A stretch of 64,000 bases of DNA from assembly GCA_942492065.1 (NCBI GenBank), contig CALODV010000013.1:558001-622000 (forward strand), given 5' to 3'. The DNA is from G963665815 sp942492065. Its GTDB lineage: Bacteria; Cloacimonadota; Cloacimonadia; Cloacimonadales; JAIOQZ01. The translations under genes were made by a program, and so were the position numbers. The first letter of the stretch is position 1. Each line of letters begins with the position of its first letter. The notes beneath the pieces were generated by a model. It saw only the letters and a list, made by a program, of their open reading frames with translations, made no database searches and was not told where the DNA came from. Positions 55,507-63,416 of the stretch are shown here, one piece after another.

Positions 55507-55669
55507 GGACTTCTCCTTCTTAATGTATTAGATATTAAAAAACATTTGGTATATTTAAATAAATACTTAGACAAATGTCAATAAAATTCATGTATCTTAT
55601 TCATTATAAAGATATAAGCATTGAATTAACAAAAATATGACAGTCTTTTCGATTTAGAATAGATACTAT

Positions 55670-55999
55670 ATATATTTTTCATGTTTTCCCCTTGCGAATT
55701 TACTTAGCCCAGTAGATGTTTTCGAAGAAACACATCCAGTGAAGTTCGCAATGGTTGGAAAACAATGGTTTTGCGTGTGAATGCTACTTCATCAATACGA
55801 TTTTACGAGTTTCTATATGGTTTCCTGTGATCATTTTAACAAAGTATACACCGGATGATACAGAACTGCCTGAATCGGAGTCACCCTGCCAGATTATTTT
55901 GTGATCACCGGCAAAAACAGTTTTATCAACCAGAGTCTTAACTTTCTGTCCTTTAAGGTTGAAGACGGAAATTACGACAGGAGTATCTTCTTTTACAGA
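55670..55999. repeat. duplicated 330-bp segment, copy B
   Basis: This copy of 53123-53449 includes the same inverted-repeat 3' flank and the same sorting-domain coding sequence up to the codons for SVKEDTPVV, where similarity ends abruptly at about 55999. It lies directly upstream of the intact FG-GAP gene. Confidence 0.88.
55784..55999 (-). pseudogene. orphan C-terminal sorting domain (truncated gene)
   Basis: The frame encodes SVKEDTPVVISVFNLKGQKV onward to IVLMK, identical over its length to the end of the intact FG-GAP protein, but the body of the protein is missing. An ATG further right gives a 96-residue frame whose first 24 residues are antisense to unrelated sequence, so translation is unlikely to be meaningful. 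It is either a relic of a deleted paralogue or the product of segment duplication. Confidence 0.8.
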
Positions 56000-56171
56000 T
56001 TCGCTAGTATCCTTGATCAGAAGCGTGGATTTAGATCCCCGTGAAATCAGATTCATGATGGGTAAAACTTCCATATATCTGTTCCATTCATTTCTCAGTG
56101 AAGTCAGACTGCATTACAAGCCTGATATTGCTGTGGAAATGAGTCTTTTCCTGGAGTTCCTCAAACCCTGA
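56000..56171 (+). pseudogene. C-terminal fragment of an unidentified gene
   Basis: A plus-strand frame encodes SLVSLIRSVDLDPREIRFMM and, further on, SEVRLHYKPDIAVEMSLFLE, ending in LKP and a stop. It has the look of a helical regulator C-terminus, but no start or N-terminal part exists, because it begins exactly at the breakpoint of the duplicated segment. I cannot name the family. Confidence 0.3.
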
Positions 56172-56285
56172 AGCAGCGATTACATTGGTAAAGACTTGAA
56201 GATTAGATATAGTGATTGATTTAGATAAGCGAACAAAATTGCTTGAGCTTTATCTGGAAACTCTTTAGCATTTTCTATAAAAGAA

Positions 56286-56309
56286 GAGACATTGCATGCA
56301 ACGTCTCTA
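56286..56309. repeat. 24-base REP-like palindrome
   Basis: The sequence agagacattgcatgcaacgtctct, given here as agagac-a-ttgcatgcaa-c-gtctct, is palindromic apart from one mismatched pair and is followed by ACAATATA. From memory, GTAGAGACGTTGCATGCAACG-type palindromes are abundant between genes in several phyla. A related copy is at 53088-53110. Confidence 0.65.
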
Positions 56310-56369
56310 CAATATAGATTATAATAATTTGAATTATATTAATTGGGTTTACAAGTTGAAAAATCCCAC

Positions 56370-56636
56370 TCAACTATCAAGCTTCTGCAGTTCTCTCTTC
56401 AGCTCTTCCTTAACCTCTTTCGACAGACTGTACCAGCGGATTCCCCTGATCGCACCTTCCAGAGCATACAGCATATTGATGCATCCTGAATCCGATTCGA
56501 GTCTTATTCGCTGTAATGCATTAAGACTACCGGTTTCAATAAGTTTTTCGGGAGTATCTATTCCTACCGATTCCAGCTTTTCCGCCAGAGTTTTGCCTAT
56601 ATTAGGCAGATCAGTCAATTTCAACATCCACCTCAT
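56370..56636 (-). CDS. TfoX C-terminal-domain protein
   Basis: This 88-residue protein consists solely of the TfoX C-terminal (helix-hairpin-helix-like) domain: LTDLPNIGKTLAEKLESVGI near the start, then a Leu/Arg-rich helix and YALEGAIRGIRWYSL. Full TfoX proteins also have an N-terminal domain, which is absent. It overlaps the end of the CMD gene by 26 bases if the first ATG is used; the third-codon-later ATG at 56627 is an alternative. It is the last gene of a four-gene cassette. Confidence 0.85.
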   Translation of the reverse strand: MRWMLKLTDLPNIGKTLAEKLESVGIDTPEKLIETGSLNALQRIRLESDSGCINMLYALEGAIRGIRWYSLSKEVKEELKRELQKLDS

Positions 56637-56946
56637 CGTATGCTTTAAGGGCAGGTGGTAACGCCTGAGTTACCTTGTGACCGACTACAGGTAAACCCAG
56701 CATTATTGCACTGATTATTTCATCCCTGGTTATTCCCTGCTCTTTTGCCTCAAGAACATGGAATGGTATTCCTGAATGATTGCCTGTTACCGCCAGAACA
56801 GCAAGATAAGCCAAACTGTAAGTTTTTGCATCCAAGGTACTTGCCCCGGAAAGCTTACTTATCATTTCTCTCCAGGCTGCGGACTGCTCCGGTGCTTGTG
56901 TCATAAATACCTTGAAAGCATCACTGATATAATCGTATTTATTCAT
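56611..56946 (-). CDS. carboxymuconolactone decarboxylase/AhpD-like protein lacking the redox cysteines
   Basis: This 111-residue all-helical protein fits the CMD/AhpD fold, with TYSLAYLAVLAVTGN, then IPFHVLEAKEQGITRDEI. Active AhpD-type members have CxxC-xxx-H here. This one has Asn56-His-Ser-Gly59 followed by His63, so both cysteines are missing and thiol peroxidase activity is unlikely. The GGAG ribosome-binding site lies in the last codons of the zinc-ribbon gene, two bases away. Confidence 0.82.
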   Translation of the reverse strand: MNKYDYISDAFKVFMTQAPEQSAAWREMISKLSGASTLDAKTYSLAYLAVLAVTGNHSGIPFHVLEAKEQGITRDEIISAIMLGLPVVGHKVTQALPPALKAYDEVDVEID

Positions 56947-56948
56947 GG

Positions 56949-57203
56949 TTACTCCTTATGCATTCTCTGCCAGTGAGGAAGCTTCATCAGATTGAATTTC
57001 GCTGTTTCTCTGGCTTCTTTTTCTGTTACACCGGTTCTTTTAATAATAAAATCAGTCATGTCCTCGACTTTCTGTTCGAAAGTTTTCATATTGCCATTTT
57101 CGTCTGTGCAGAATACACAGAAATCTTTTGTTACATCTCCGTTACTGAACTGTTCAACTGTTTCCATAGGCATTCCACAACAGATGCATTTCTTCTTATC
57201 CAT
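56949..57203 (-). CDS. putative zinc-ribbon protein
   Basis: This 84-residue protein has a metal-binding site formed by CICCGMPM near the N-terminus and CVFC near residue 29. It continues into a helical tail with FEQKVEDMTDFIIKRTGVTE. It matches the small putative zinc-ribbon family (PF12674 type) often found beside CMD or regulatory genes. It is tightly coupled to the CMD gene. Confidence 0.8.
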   Translation of the reverse strand: MDKKKCICCGMPMETVEQFSNGDVTKDFCVFCTDENGNMKTFEQKVEDMTDFIIKRTGVTEKEARETAKFNLMKLPHWQRMHKE

Positions 57204-57227
57204 AATCTTTTCCTTATGATTTGGGTG

Positions 57228-57812
57228 TCACAGGATGTGCTCTCCCGTAACAGCCAGGGTTGTTCTTATAATAGTCTGTCTCATTCTATTCACTACACTA
57301 CCCGACTCAATGAACTTTTTCTTATATCTCAGATAATATTCCAGTTGAGAGAAAAACACATTGATTATCTCGGTTGGAGTGAAGTCGAAGGTTGTTGTTT
57401 TCAAGCGACTGAATATCCCGTCTCTGATAATCACTTCCACAGCAAGAATTATCCTCTGGATTTCCTCCGAATAAAAAGGATATTCAACAGCAATCATGCA
57501 GTAAAAATCTTCGTTCTGGGAAACGAAATCCAGATATTCCTCCAGATAAGCAGAGAGTTCTTTAGTCTCAATTGATTTCAATTCTGCGAAGAATGTGCGA
57601 GTCATCTCCATGAGGATTTCTCGGATCAGGTGATCGACATTCTCAAAATGAGCGAAAAGGGTACCGTTAGCAATCCCGCATTCACGCGCAATCATTCTGG
57701 AGCTTGTATTCAGTATTCCGTTCAGAGTAAACAGCTTTTTTGTCTTTTCCAGAATAGCGTTTCTGGTCTTTCTTTTAGCGATAATTCTTTTGTTTTCTTT
57801 TTCGTTGAGCAT
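57228..57812 (-). CDS. TetR/AcrR-family regulator (second copy)
   Basis: This 194-residue regulator (from ATG 57812) has a TetR helix-turn-helix with ARECGIANGTLFAHFENVDH. It strongly resembles the regulator at 14977. A start at 57863 would add 17 residues but would place the promoter elements inside the coding region. With the ATG at 57812 the message would be leaderless or nearly so, and the operator palindrome overlaps the start codon. It heads a cassette with zinc-ribbon, CMD-like and TfoX-C genes, which it may control along with itself. Confidence 0.85.
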   Translation of the reverse strand: MLNEKENKRIIAKRKTRNAILEKTKKLFTLNGILNTSSRMIARECGIANGTLFAHFENVDHLIREILMEMTRTFFAELKSIETKELSAYLEEYLDFVSQNEDFYCMIAVEYPFYSEEIQRIILAVEVIIRDGIFSRLKTTTFDFTPTEIINVFFSQLEYYLRYKKKFIESGSVVNRMRQTIIRTTLAVTGEHIL

Positions 57813-57848
57813 GTGCTCAAGGTAAAAAAGTATGGATTGGTTTGTCAA
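57805..57848 (-). promoter_or_regulatory. promoter and palindromic operator of the second TetR gene
   Basis: On the minus strand TTGACA (57848-57843) is followed after 17 bases by TTACCT in the -10 position. The 16-base palindrome TTGAGCACATGCTCAA (57820-57805) starts within it. The TTGAG-N6-CTCAA form is the same as at 14952-14967, and its placement relative to the -35 element differs by one base only. The palindrome spans the ATG. Confidence 0.65.
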
Positions 57849-57863
57849 CAAGAATTTTCTCAT

Positions 57864-58359
57864 GACTCATAGAAATTAAGTATTGAATATAAAAACTACC
57901 ATATTCGACTCCTGTCAGAGTGTTTGCAAAACGTAATTTTTGTCGCATAATTCACTTAAAACTAATCCCCTTTCCCGACTTAATCGGGACTCAGGGAACT
58001 TTCGACTCTATCTTTATCAGTGGGTTAAGTTGATTGAGTCCCGAATGATCGGGAAAATCTGCGACAAGAACAGGTAGTCTACACCTTAGAAAACATTAGA
58101 AAAGACTCTTCGATTTCAGCTAAAAGATGGAATCTGGTTGGAACCAAAGAAAATGACGATGATAAAACCTACTGTTACAGCAATATGAATTTCGGTATCT
58201 TGGGAATAGACAAGCTGATATCACATCCAAATAAAAATCATTTGACAATAATCGCCATCAACACTTTTTTGCTTTCAGTAGAGTCTTAACATTCGAAGAA
58301 AAAGAAGTATCGGGGTAATTAGTTAACTTTCATTAACAGAAATAACAAAAGGGGTTATC
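57864..58359. other. 496-base region with inverted repeats and a possible coding remnant
   Basis: Two related hairpins are present: tcccga-cttaa-tcggga at 57973-57989 and tcccga-atga-tcggga at 58039-58054. Together with the flanking ctca/tgag they form a larger inverted pair. An 83-codon open frame without a usable start (58038-58288) includes KRWNLVGTKENDDDKTYCYS and GILGIDKLISHPNKNHLTII. It may be the remnant of a transposase or other gene, but I cannot identify it. The region also contains the half-site ccaaagaaaatga (58144-58156). Confidence 0.45.
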
Positions 58360-58686
58360 ATGAAAAAGAGAATTCATCTTGATTCATTCCATGTTGCCGG
58401 GTTCCAGTACTACAATGGTGCTTCAGTCTGGGCAGATCTGGAATTGGGGACAAAGCTGGAGCTAACACCAGAGCCGGACAATCGGCATGACGAGAATGCA
58501 GTAGCTGTTATGTACAATAATAGCAAAATTGGTTATATACCATCACAAAGAAATACTATCCTGGCAAAGCTGATAAATGCAGGATATTTGAGAGATGCTC
58601 TGGAACTGGTCGTACAGAAAAAGGATTCACGCGAGCATACAGAACGACAATTATATGTTGGGTTGTTTTTGCTTGAAAAGGAGTAG
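58360..58686 (+). CDS. stand-alone HIRAN-domain protein
   Basis: This 108-residue protein is essentially one HIRAN domain, with FHVAGFQYYNG at about residues 10-20, then LELTPEPDNRHDENAVAVMY and KIGYIPSQRN. HIRAN domains in larger proteins bind single-stranded 3' DNA ends or stalled forks. Stand-alone bacterial copies are common but little studied. A AAAGGGG site precedes the ATG. It converges with the M48 protease gene 15 bases away. Confidence 0.88.
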   Translation: MKKRIHLDSFHVAGFQYYNGASVWADLELGTKLELTPEPDNRHDENAVAVMYNNSKIGYIPSQRNTILAKLINAGYLRDALELVVQKKDSREHTERQLYVGLFLLEKE

Positions 58687-58700
58687 GCTGATCAATATGT

Positions 58701-59465
58701 TCACTCCTTCTCTTCCAGATACTCAATAACGGCTTTGAGCCTGTTTTCCGGATGGGGATGAGTTGAGAAATACGCCGAGAACTTACCGTATTCGTTGATT
58801 TCTGTCATCTTACGCAGGAAATTCACTGCTCCGTTTGCGCTCCCGTAAACCTCAATCAGTCTGTCAACTGCATACCTGTCAGCAGCATATTCCTGTCTTC
58901 TGGAGAACTTAAGAGCCATATTGTCGACGGATGCTCCCAGTACATTTGCGACAGTATTATCATCTCCGGTTACAAAATTTATTATAAGCCCGGCAATAAG
59001 TCTTCTGCCGAAGCCTTTAATGTGGTCGTAATGCTGAAAGTGTCCCAGTTCATGAGCAATAACAAAAGCTGTTTCTTCTTCCGGGTAGGCAAAATCGAGA
59101 AGCCCCTTGTACATGACTATAGCTCCTCCAGGTAAAGCAAAAGCATTGATGTTTTCTGATTTAGAGACATAGACAATGTAACCGAGTTCTCTGTCATCGC
59201 CTTTCAGTAACGATTCAGTCAGTTTTTGCAGATCGTCATCCTCATTATTTTCAATTTTAGATAATGCTCTGCCGGATAGGGAGTTAATGCTTTTCTCGAA
59301 GCTGTTCGGCAGGTGAGGAGCAATCAAATCGACCAGCAATCCGGACAGATAGTAAAGCAGTATAATTATTATCAGCGCTCCGGTAAGAAGAACAAAGGCA
59401 TCCTTTACTCTGGAGCCTTTGCTGATGTTAACATTTTCTTTAAGTTCTACGGGTTCGAAATTCAT
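58701..59465 (-). CDS. M48-family zinc metalloprotease
   Basis: This 254-residue protease has one membrane helix (about 23-46) and a peptidase M48 domain with the zinc motif HELGH at residues 138-142. A probable third ligand is Glu192 in SRRQEYAADRYAV. NAFALPGGAIVMYKGLL is also typical. M48 proteases of this kind handle misfolded envelope proteins. Its ATG overlaps the stop of the YbjQ-like gene (ATGA), so it is translationally coupled to two YbjQ proteins. Confidence 0.9.
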   Translation of the reverse strand: MNFEPVELKENVNISKGSRVKDAFVLLTGALIIIILLYYLSGLLVDLIAPHLPNSFEKSINSLSGRALSKIENNEDDDLQKLTESLLKGDDRELGYIVYVSKSENINAFALPGGAIVMYKGLLDFAYPEEETAFVIAHELGHFQHYDHIKGFGRRLIAGLIINFVTGDDNTVANVLGASVDNMALKFSRRQEYAADRYAVDRLIEVYGSANGAVNFLRKMTEINEYGKFSAYFSTHPHPENRLKAVIEYLEEKE

Positions 59466-59935
59466 TTTCTAATGTATACTGCTGTTCCGTAGGCAATTAC
59501 TTCTACTGCTCCGGCTGAATCGTTCTTCTTACCGCTGGTACCAATTGTTGATGTTTCTATTCTCATATTCTGAATGATATACGCATCTCCGGCGCTTTCT
59601 TTCATTCTGAGAATCGCTTCTCTTCTGGCTCTGTCTACTAGTGTTTCGTAAGAACGCACTTCTCCACCAAAGATATTGTAGAGACCTGCGAGAAATTTCT
59701 TGAATGAGTCAAGAGCTATAACAACGCCGCCAATTACCAGCTCTGACTTTTCGATTTCTACATCTTCCGGTACTGCGTTTTTGAGTGTTACAGCCGGTAG
59801 ATTCAGAAAAAGTCTTTCTCTAATTTTGATTGATTCGTAATGTCTTTTCTCATGGATTGTTCCAACAATATATCCGAGAATAATCAGAAATAGTGCGAAA
59901 CCCAGAGAAAACAGATATTGCATACCTTGTTCCAT
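59462..59935 (-). CDS. membrane-anchored YbjQ-family protein
   Basis: This 157-residue protein has an N-terminal helix (about 6-25) and a YbjQ/UPF0145 domain (from about 80). The domain includes LYNIFGGEVRSYETLVDRAR, REAILRMKESAGDAYIIQNM and a final IAYGTAVYI strand. YbjQ domains form pentamers and have no assigned activity. It lies 10 bases after a second, soluble YbjQ gene and overlaps the M48 protease gene, suggesting a common membrane complex (inference). Confidence 0.82.
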   Translation of the reverse strand: MEQGMQYLFSLGFALFLIILGYIVGTIHEKRHYESIKIRERLFLNLPAVTLKNAVPEDVEIEKSELVIGGVVIALDSFKKFLAGLYNIFGGEVRSYETLVDRARREAILRMKESAGDAYIIQNMRIETSTIGTSGKKNDSAGAVEVIAYGTAVYIRK

Positions 59936-59945
59936 TATATCTCCG

Positions 59946-60260
59946 TTATTCTACAATGACTGCTGTGCCGTATACATAGAGTTCAGAAGCACCCTGAGCA
60001 ACGGATGATGTTGAAAACCTGATGTTTACAACCGCATTTGCACCCATTTCTTTTGCCTGCATTACCATTCTCTGAATAGCCTGATTACGTGACTCCTGAA
60101 GAAGCTCAGTGTAGCCTTTCAGCTCACCGCCAACTATGTTTTTGAGTCCTGCCATGAAGTCTCTTCCAACATGCTTTGCCCTTACGGTTGACCCTGACAC
60201 CAGACCAAAATGTCTGACAATTTTCATTCCGGGTACGTTCTCCATATTCGTGAGATGCAT
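59946..60260 (-). CDS. YbjQ/UPF0145-family protein
   Basis: This 104-residue protein is a canonical single YbjQ domain, with GLVSGSTVRAKHVGRDFMAG, then KNIVGGELKGYTELLQESRN and a C-terminal LYVYGTAVIVE strand. A GGAGGAAAT site precedes the ATG. It is the first gene of the YbjQ-YbjQ-M48 operon. Confidence 0.9.
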   Translation of the reverse strand: MHLTNMENVPGMKIVRHFGLVSGSTVRAKHVGRDFMAGLKNIVGGELKGYTELLQESRNQAIQRMVMQAKEMGANAVVNIRFSTSSVAQGASELYVYGTAVIVE

Positions 60261-60402
60261 ATTTCCTCCAAATCTTTAATGCCAGAATCGTATTGCTGTA
60301 ATCATCTTTGTAAATATTTTTTTGTTTAATTACTTGGAAAAAATAATAATAAAAAAGCTTCTCAAAATTTATACTCATTTGCAATTAAGCATTGGAGATT
60401 AA

Positions 60403-61683
60403 ATGAGATTAAATAAAGCTGAAAGAAAATCATTCTGGCTGATTATGCCTGCACTGATGCTGAATGCCTTTGCTCTCAGTATTGGAGCATTTCAGGATAT
60501 TATAGCCAAGAAAGCACTAAACGCCGAGGATTGGCAGATCACCCTGCTGTCCATGGTCTGGGCTGTAACGATTTTCTTCTCCATATGGTGGGGGAATATT
60601 CTGGAGCAGTCAGATCGAAAATCCAGATATTTCTGGTGGATCGCTTTCGGGGGCAGGCTGATATTGCTTACCGGTCTCTGGATATCAAGCTTTACTCATC
60701 TATTTATTATGCTGTTTATTATGTACAGCTTCAATTCACTTTTTATGCCACTGCAGAATTCACTTCTACAGAATAGCTTCAATAATAAGGTCAGGGGTAA
60801 AGTCTTTGGGATAATCACCAGTATTGTAACCGTTATAACTATGTCTACTTCGTTCATTGCAGGTAAGATTCTGGATTATTCGGAGCATGATTACAAGAAG
60901 GTTTTCTTTGCAATAGGGATTCTGAGCTTTATCGGGGTTTCCCTGCTTTCATTTATTAAGACTTTCAAAAAATCACAAGTGCCAAAAGTAAAAAAAACAA
61001 TACCTGAAATCCTGCTCAGACCTATTAAAAGAACGATTCTTGTGCTTAAAGAAGATAAAGATTTCGCCCATTTTGAACTCGCATTCTTTACTTATGGGGT
61101 GGGATTCATCATGGTTGTACCTGTACTTCCTCTGTTTCTGGTTGGGGAGAACTATCTGAATCTGGATTATTCACATTCGTTTCTGGCAAAAGGCATTCTT
61201 ATGCAGCTCGGAATGCTGTTTCTATCACCAATTGCCGGAAGGGTACATGATAAGGTTAATCCCATTTTCTTTACAGGTTTTTCATTCCTGCTGATGTCCC
61301 TGTATCCCACTTTCCTGTTGCTCTCACTACTGTTTATCAAGTCAGCATATGCACTGATGCTTATGTATATTGCCTGTATTTTCTACGGAGCGGCAATGTC
61401 AGGTTTGAATATATCATGGAACATCGGTTCCATCTATTTTGCAGGAGAAAATGATGCATCAATGTATCAGAGTGTGCATGTAACACTGACCGGATTAAGA
61501 GGATTCTTTGCTCCCTTCCTGGGATTTACCCTGCTTAAACTGTTTGATATGAAATTCGTGTTTATTGCGGCAGCACTTCTTCAGTTTCTGGCTGCAGGTA
61601 TGAGTTTCTTCCGATGCAGAAAAGGTTCCTGCTCTTGTATTGCTGATCAGCACCGAGATGCAGCAGAAGATATTGGCTCCTGA
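60403..61683 (+). CDS. major facilitator superfamily transporter
   Basis: This 426-residue protein has about 12 hydrophobic helices and an MFS-type loop between helices 2 and 3 (GNILEQSDRKSRYFW, about 66-80). A long cytoplasmic loop between helices 6 and 7 (about 190-222) contains the basic SQVPKVKKTIPEILLRPIKR. A short Cys-rich tail (CRKGSCSC) ends the protein. The substrate is unknown. It stands alone, about 140 bases from the divergent YbjQ operon. Confidence 0.85.
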   Translation: MRLNKAERKSFWLIMPALMLNAFALSIGAFQDIIAKKALNAEDWQITLLSMVWAVTIFFSIWWGNILEQSDRKSRYFWWIAFGGRLILLTGLWISSFTHLFIMLFIMYSFNSLFMPLQNSLLQNSFNNKVRGKVFGIITSIVTVITMSTSFIAGKILDYSEHDYKKVFFAIGILSFIGVSLLSFIKTFKKSQVPKVKKTIPEILLRPIKRTILVLKEDKDFAHFELAFFTYGVGFIMVVPVLPLFLVGENYLNLDYSHSFLAKGILMQLGMLFLSPIAGRVHDKVNPIFFTGFSFLLMSLYPTFLLLSLLFIKSAYALMLMYIACIFYGAAMSGLNISWNIGSIYFAGENDASMYQSVHVTLTGLRGFFAPFLGFTLLKLFDMKFVFIAAALLQFLAAGMSFFRCRKGSCSCIADQHRDAAEDIGS

Positions 61684-61802
61684 TAATCACATTTTTACTA
61701 AAATTACTTGACTAAAAAGCTGGCAGTCGTAAAAAGAGTTTGCTAATTTAATAAAAGTACAGTAAATTTTTAACAAAAAATAAAGAATAAATGGAGGTAC
61801 TT

Positions 61803-62072
61803 ATGACAATTAAACCTATCGACGACAGAGTTGTTATTGAACCTAAAGCGTTAGAACAAAAAACAGTTGGTGGAATCATCATTCCTGATACAGCTAAAGA
61901 AAAACCACAAATTGGTGAAATCATTGCTGTTGGTACAGATGAAGAATTACAGGAAATCGTAAAAGTTGGTGATAAGATACTCTATGGAAAATACGGCGGA
62001 ACAGAAGTCGAAATTGAAAACAAAAAATATCTCATCGTTTCAAGAAGTGACATTCTTGCGGTAATCGAGTAA
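61803..62072 (+). CDS. groES: co-chaperonin GroES
   Basis: This 89-residue protein is clearly GroES, with IKPIDDRVVIEP at the start, the mobile loop KTVGGIIIPDTAKEKPQIGE, and KVGDKILYGKYGGTEVEIE. The start at 61803 is preceded by GGAGG; a frame four codons longer exists but would bury that site. GroEL is not the next gene, and trxA follows after 4 bases instead. No CIRCE (HrcA) repeat is seen upstream. Confidence 0.95.
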   Translation: MTIKPIDDRVVIEPKALEQKTVGGIIIPDTAKEKPQIGEIIAVGTDEELQEIVKVGDKILYGKYGGTEVEIENKKYLIVSRSDILAVIE

Positions 62073-62076
62073 TATT

Positions 62077-62397
62077 ATGGCAGCAGCACACGTAAACGAT
62101 GCCAATTTCGATCAGGTTGTATTAAACTCAGACATCCCTGTGCTAGTAGACTTATGGGCTCCATGGTGCGGTCCCTGCAAAGCGTTGACACCTACAATCG
62201 ATGAACTTGCCGTAGAAATGAAAGGCAAAGTAAACATCGTAAAAGTTAACGTTGACGAAAGTCCTCAAGTAGCTACAAAATATCAGGTAATGTCTATTCC
62301 AACACTGCTTTTATTCAAGGGCGGACAGGTTCAGGAACAGATTATCGGTTTAGTTCCAAAAACTAAAATCGAAGAAAAACTCAATCAATACATCTAA
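62077..62397 (+). CDS. trxA: thioredoxin
   Basis: This 106-residue thioredoxin has the active site LWAPWCGPCKAL (about residues 26-37) and the cis-proline region MSIPTLLLFKGGQ. It is of standard length and cytoplasmic. It starts 4 bases after groES and is followed by a strong terminator, so the two genes are very likely one transcript. Confidence 0.96.
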   Translation: MAAAHVNDANFDQVVLNSDIPVLVDLWAPWCGPCKALTPTIDELAVEMKGKVNIVKVNVDESPQVATKYQVMSIPTLLLFKGGQVQEQIIGLVPKTKIEEKLNQYI

Positions 62398-62422
62398 TTT
62401 CAAAAATTTGTTTAGATTTTAA

Positions 62423-62452
62423 AACCTGCTGATTGTTCGGCAGGTTTTTTTA
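62423..62452 (+). terminator. intrinsic terminator after trxA
   Basis: The stem aacctgc / gcaggtt (62423-62429 with 62440-62446) is followed by a T run. It lies 26 bases past the trxA stop. Confidence 0.9.
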
Positions 62453-62483
62453 TAAAAAAAAGACTGTCAGAAATATGACAGTC
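62453..62483 (-). terminator. intrinsic terminator after gpmA
   Basis: An 8-bp stem (gactgtca / tgacagtc, 62462-62469 with 62476-62483) is followed on the minus strand by a T run. It lies 23 bases past the gpmA stop and back-to-back with the trxA terminator. Confidence 0.9.
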
Positions 62484-62505
62484 CTTAAAAATTAGTATTC
62501 TATAA

Positions 62506-63252
62506 CTACTTAGCTTTTCCCTGATTAGCCACTTTATGCATTGCAGCCTGAACAGCTTCTTCATCAGCCAGATAATAGTGTTTTATCGGCTTGAGGTTTT
62601 CATCAAGTTCATATACAAGAGGAATACCTGTAGGGATGTTAAGCTTAACAATAGCTTCTTCGGAAACATCATCGAGATATTTAACCAGAGCTCTGAGACT
62701 ATTGCCATGCGCAGCAATGAGAACATTTTTACCTGCAAGAATATCTTTTGAGATAACATCGTGCCAGTAAGGGAGCATTCTGTCTATGGTAAGCTTAAGA
62801 CTTTCTGTTCCGGGAACTTCTTCTTCGCTGAGTTCTGCGTAACGTCTGTCATGACATGGATGGCGTTCATCGTCTTTACTGAGAACAGGAGGAGGAATAT
62901 CAAAGCTTCTTCTCCAGACTAAAACCTGGTCTTCACCGACTTTTGCTGCCATTTCCGCTTTGTTGTAACCCTGCAGGCCACCATAATGACGTTCGTTAAG
63001 CTTGTAGCAGCGATGCACGGGAATCCACATCAGATCCATTTCATCGAGTACAATCCATAAAGTTCTTATTGCTCTTTTCAGTACGGATGTATAAGCAACA
63101 TCAAACTGAAAGTTTTCTTTTTTTAATGCTATACCTGCTTGTTTAGCTTCATTTCTTCCTTTTTCGGAAAGATCGACATCAGTCCAGCCTGTAAAACGAT
63201 TCTGTTTGTTCCAGTCGCTTTCTCCATGACGAAGCAGTACTAATTTATACAT
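62506..63252 (-). CDS. gpmA: 2,3-bisphosphoglycerate-dependent phosphoglycerate mutase
   Basis: This 248-residue glycolytic enzyme interconverts 3- and 2-phosphoglycerate. The phosphoacceptor histidine is in LLRHGESDWN (His9), followed by NRFTGWTDVDLSEKG. LNERHYGGLQGYNKAE and the second catalytic histidine in AAHGNSLRAL are also visible. Length matches the family. A GGAGATAT site precedes the ATG. It is monocistronic with its own terminator. Confidence 0.96.
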   Translation of the reverse strand: MYKLVLLRHGESDWNKQNRFTGWTDVDLSEKGRNEAKQAGIALKKENFQFDVAYTSVLKRAIRTLWIVLDEMDLMWIPVHRCYKLNERHYGGLQGYNKAEMAAKVGEDQVLVWRRSFDIPPPVLSKDDERHPCHDRRYAELSEEEVPGTESLKLTIDRMLPYWHDVISKDILAGKNVLIAAHGNSLRALVKYLDDVSEEAIVKLNIPTGIPLVYELDENLKPIKHYYLADEEAVQAAMHKVANQGKAK

Positions 63253-63416
63253 AGATATCTCCTTCTAAATTGATTTTCAAAGATAAGTTAATTTTCAGGG
63301 GATTGGAGTCAATAAAAAGGTGAGAAATCATTTTTAGTATACCAGCTTCGAGATTTATCTTTACATTTCCTCATGAGTACGAAAAATTCCTTTATTGCAA
63401 ATTAATGAGGATTAAT

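Noticed and set aside
61684..61802. heat-shock (CIRCE or sigma-32) control of groES
   Set aside because: No TTAGCACTC-N9-GAGTGCTAA repeat and no CTTGAA/CCCCAT pair is present. A TTGACT occurs but has no matching -10 element.
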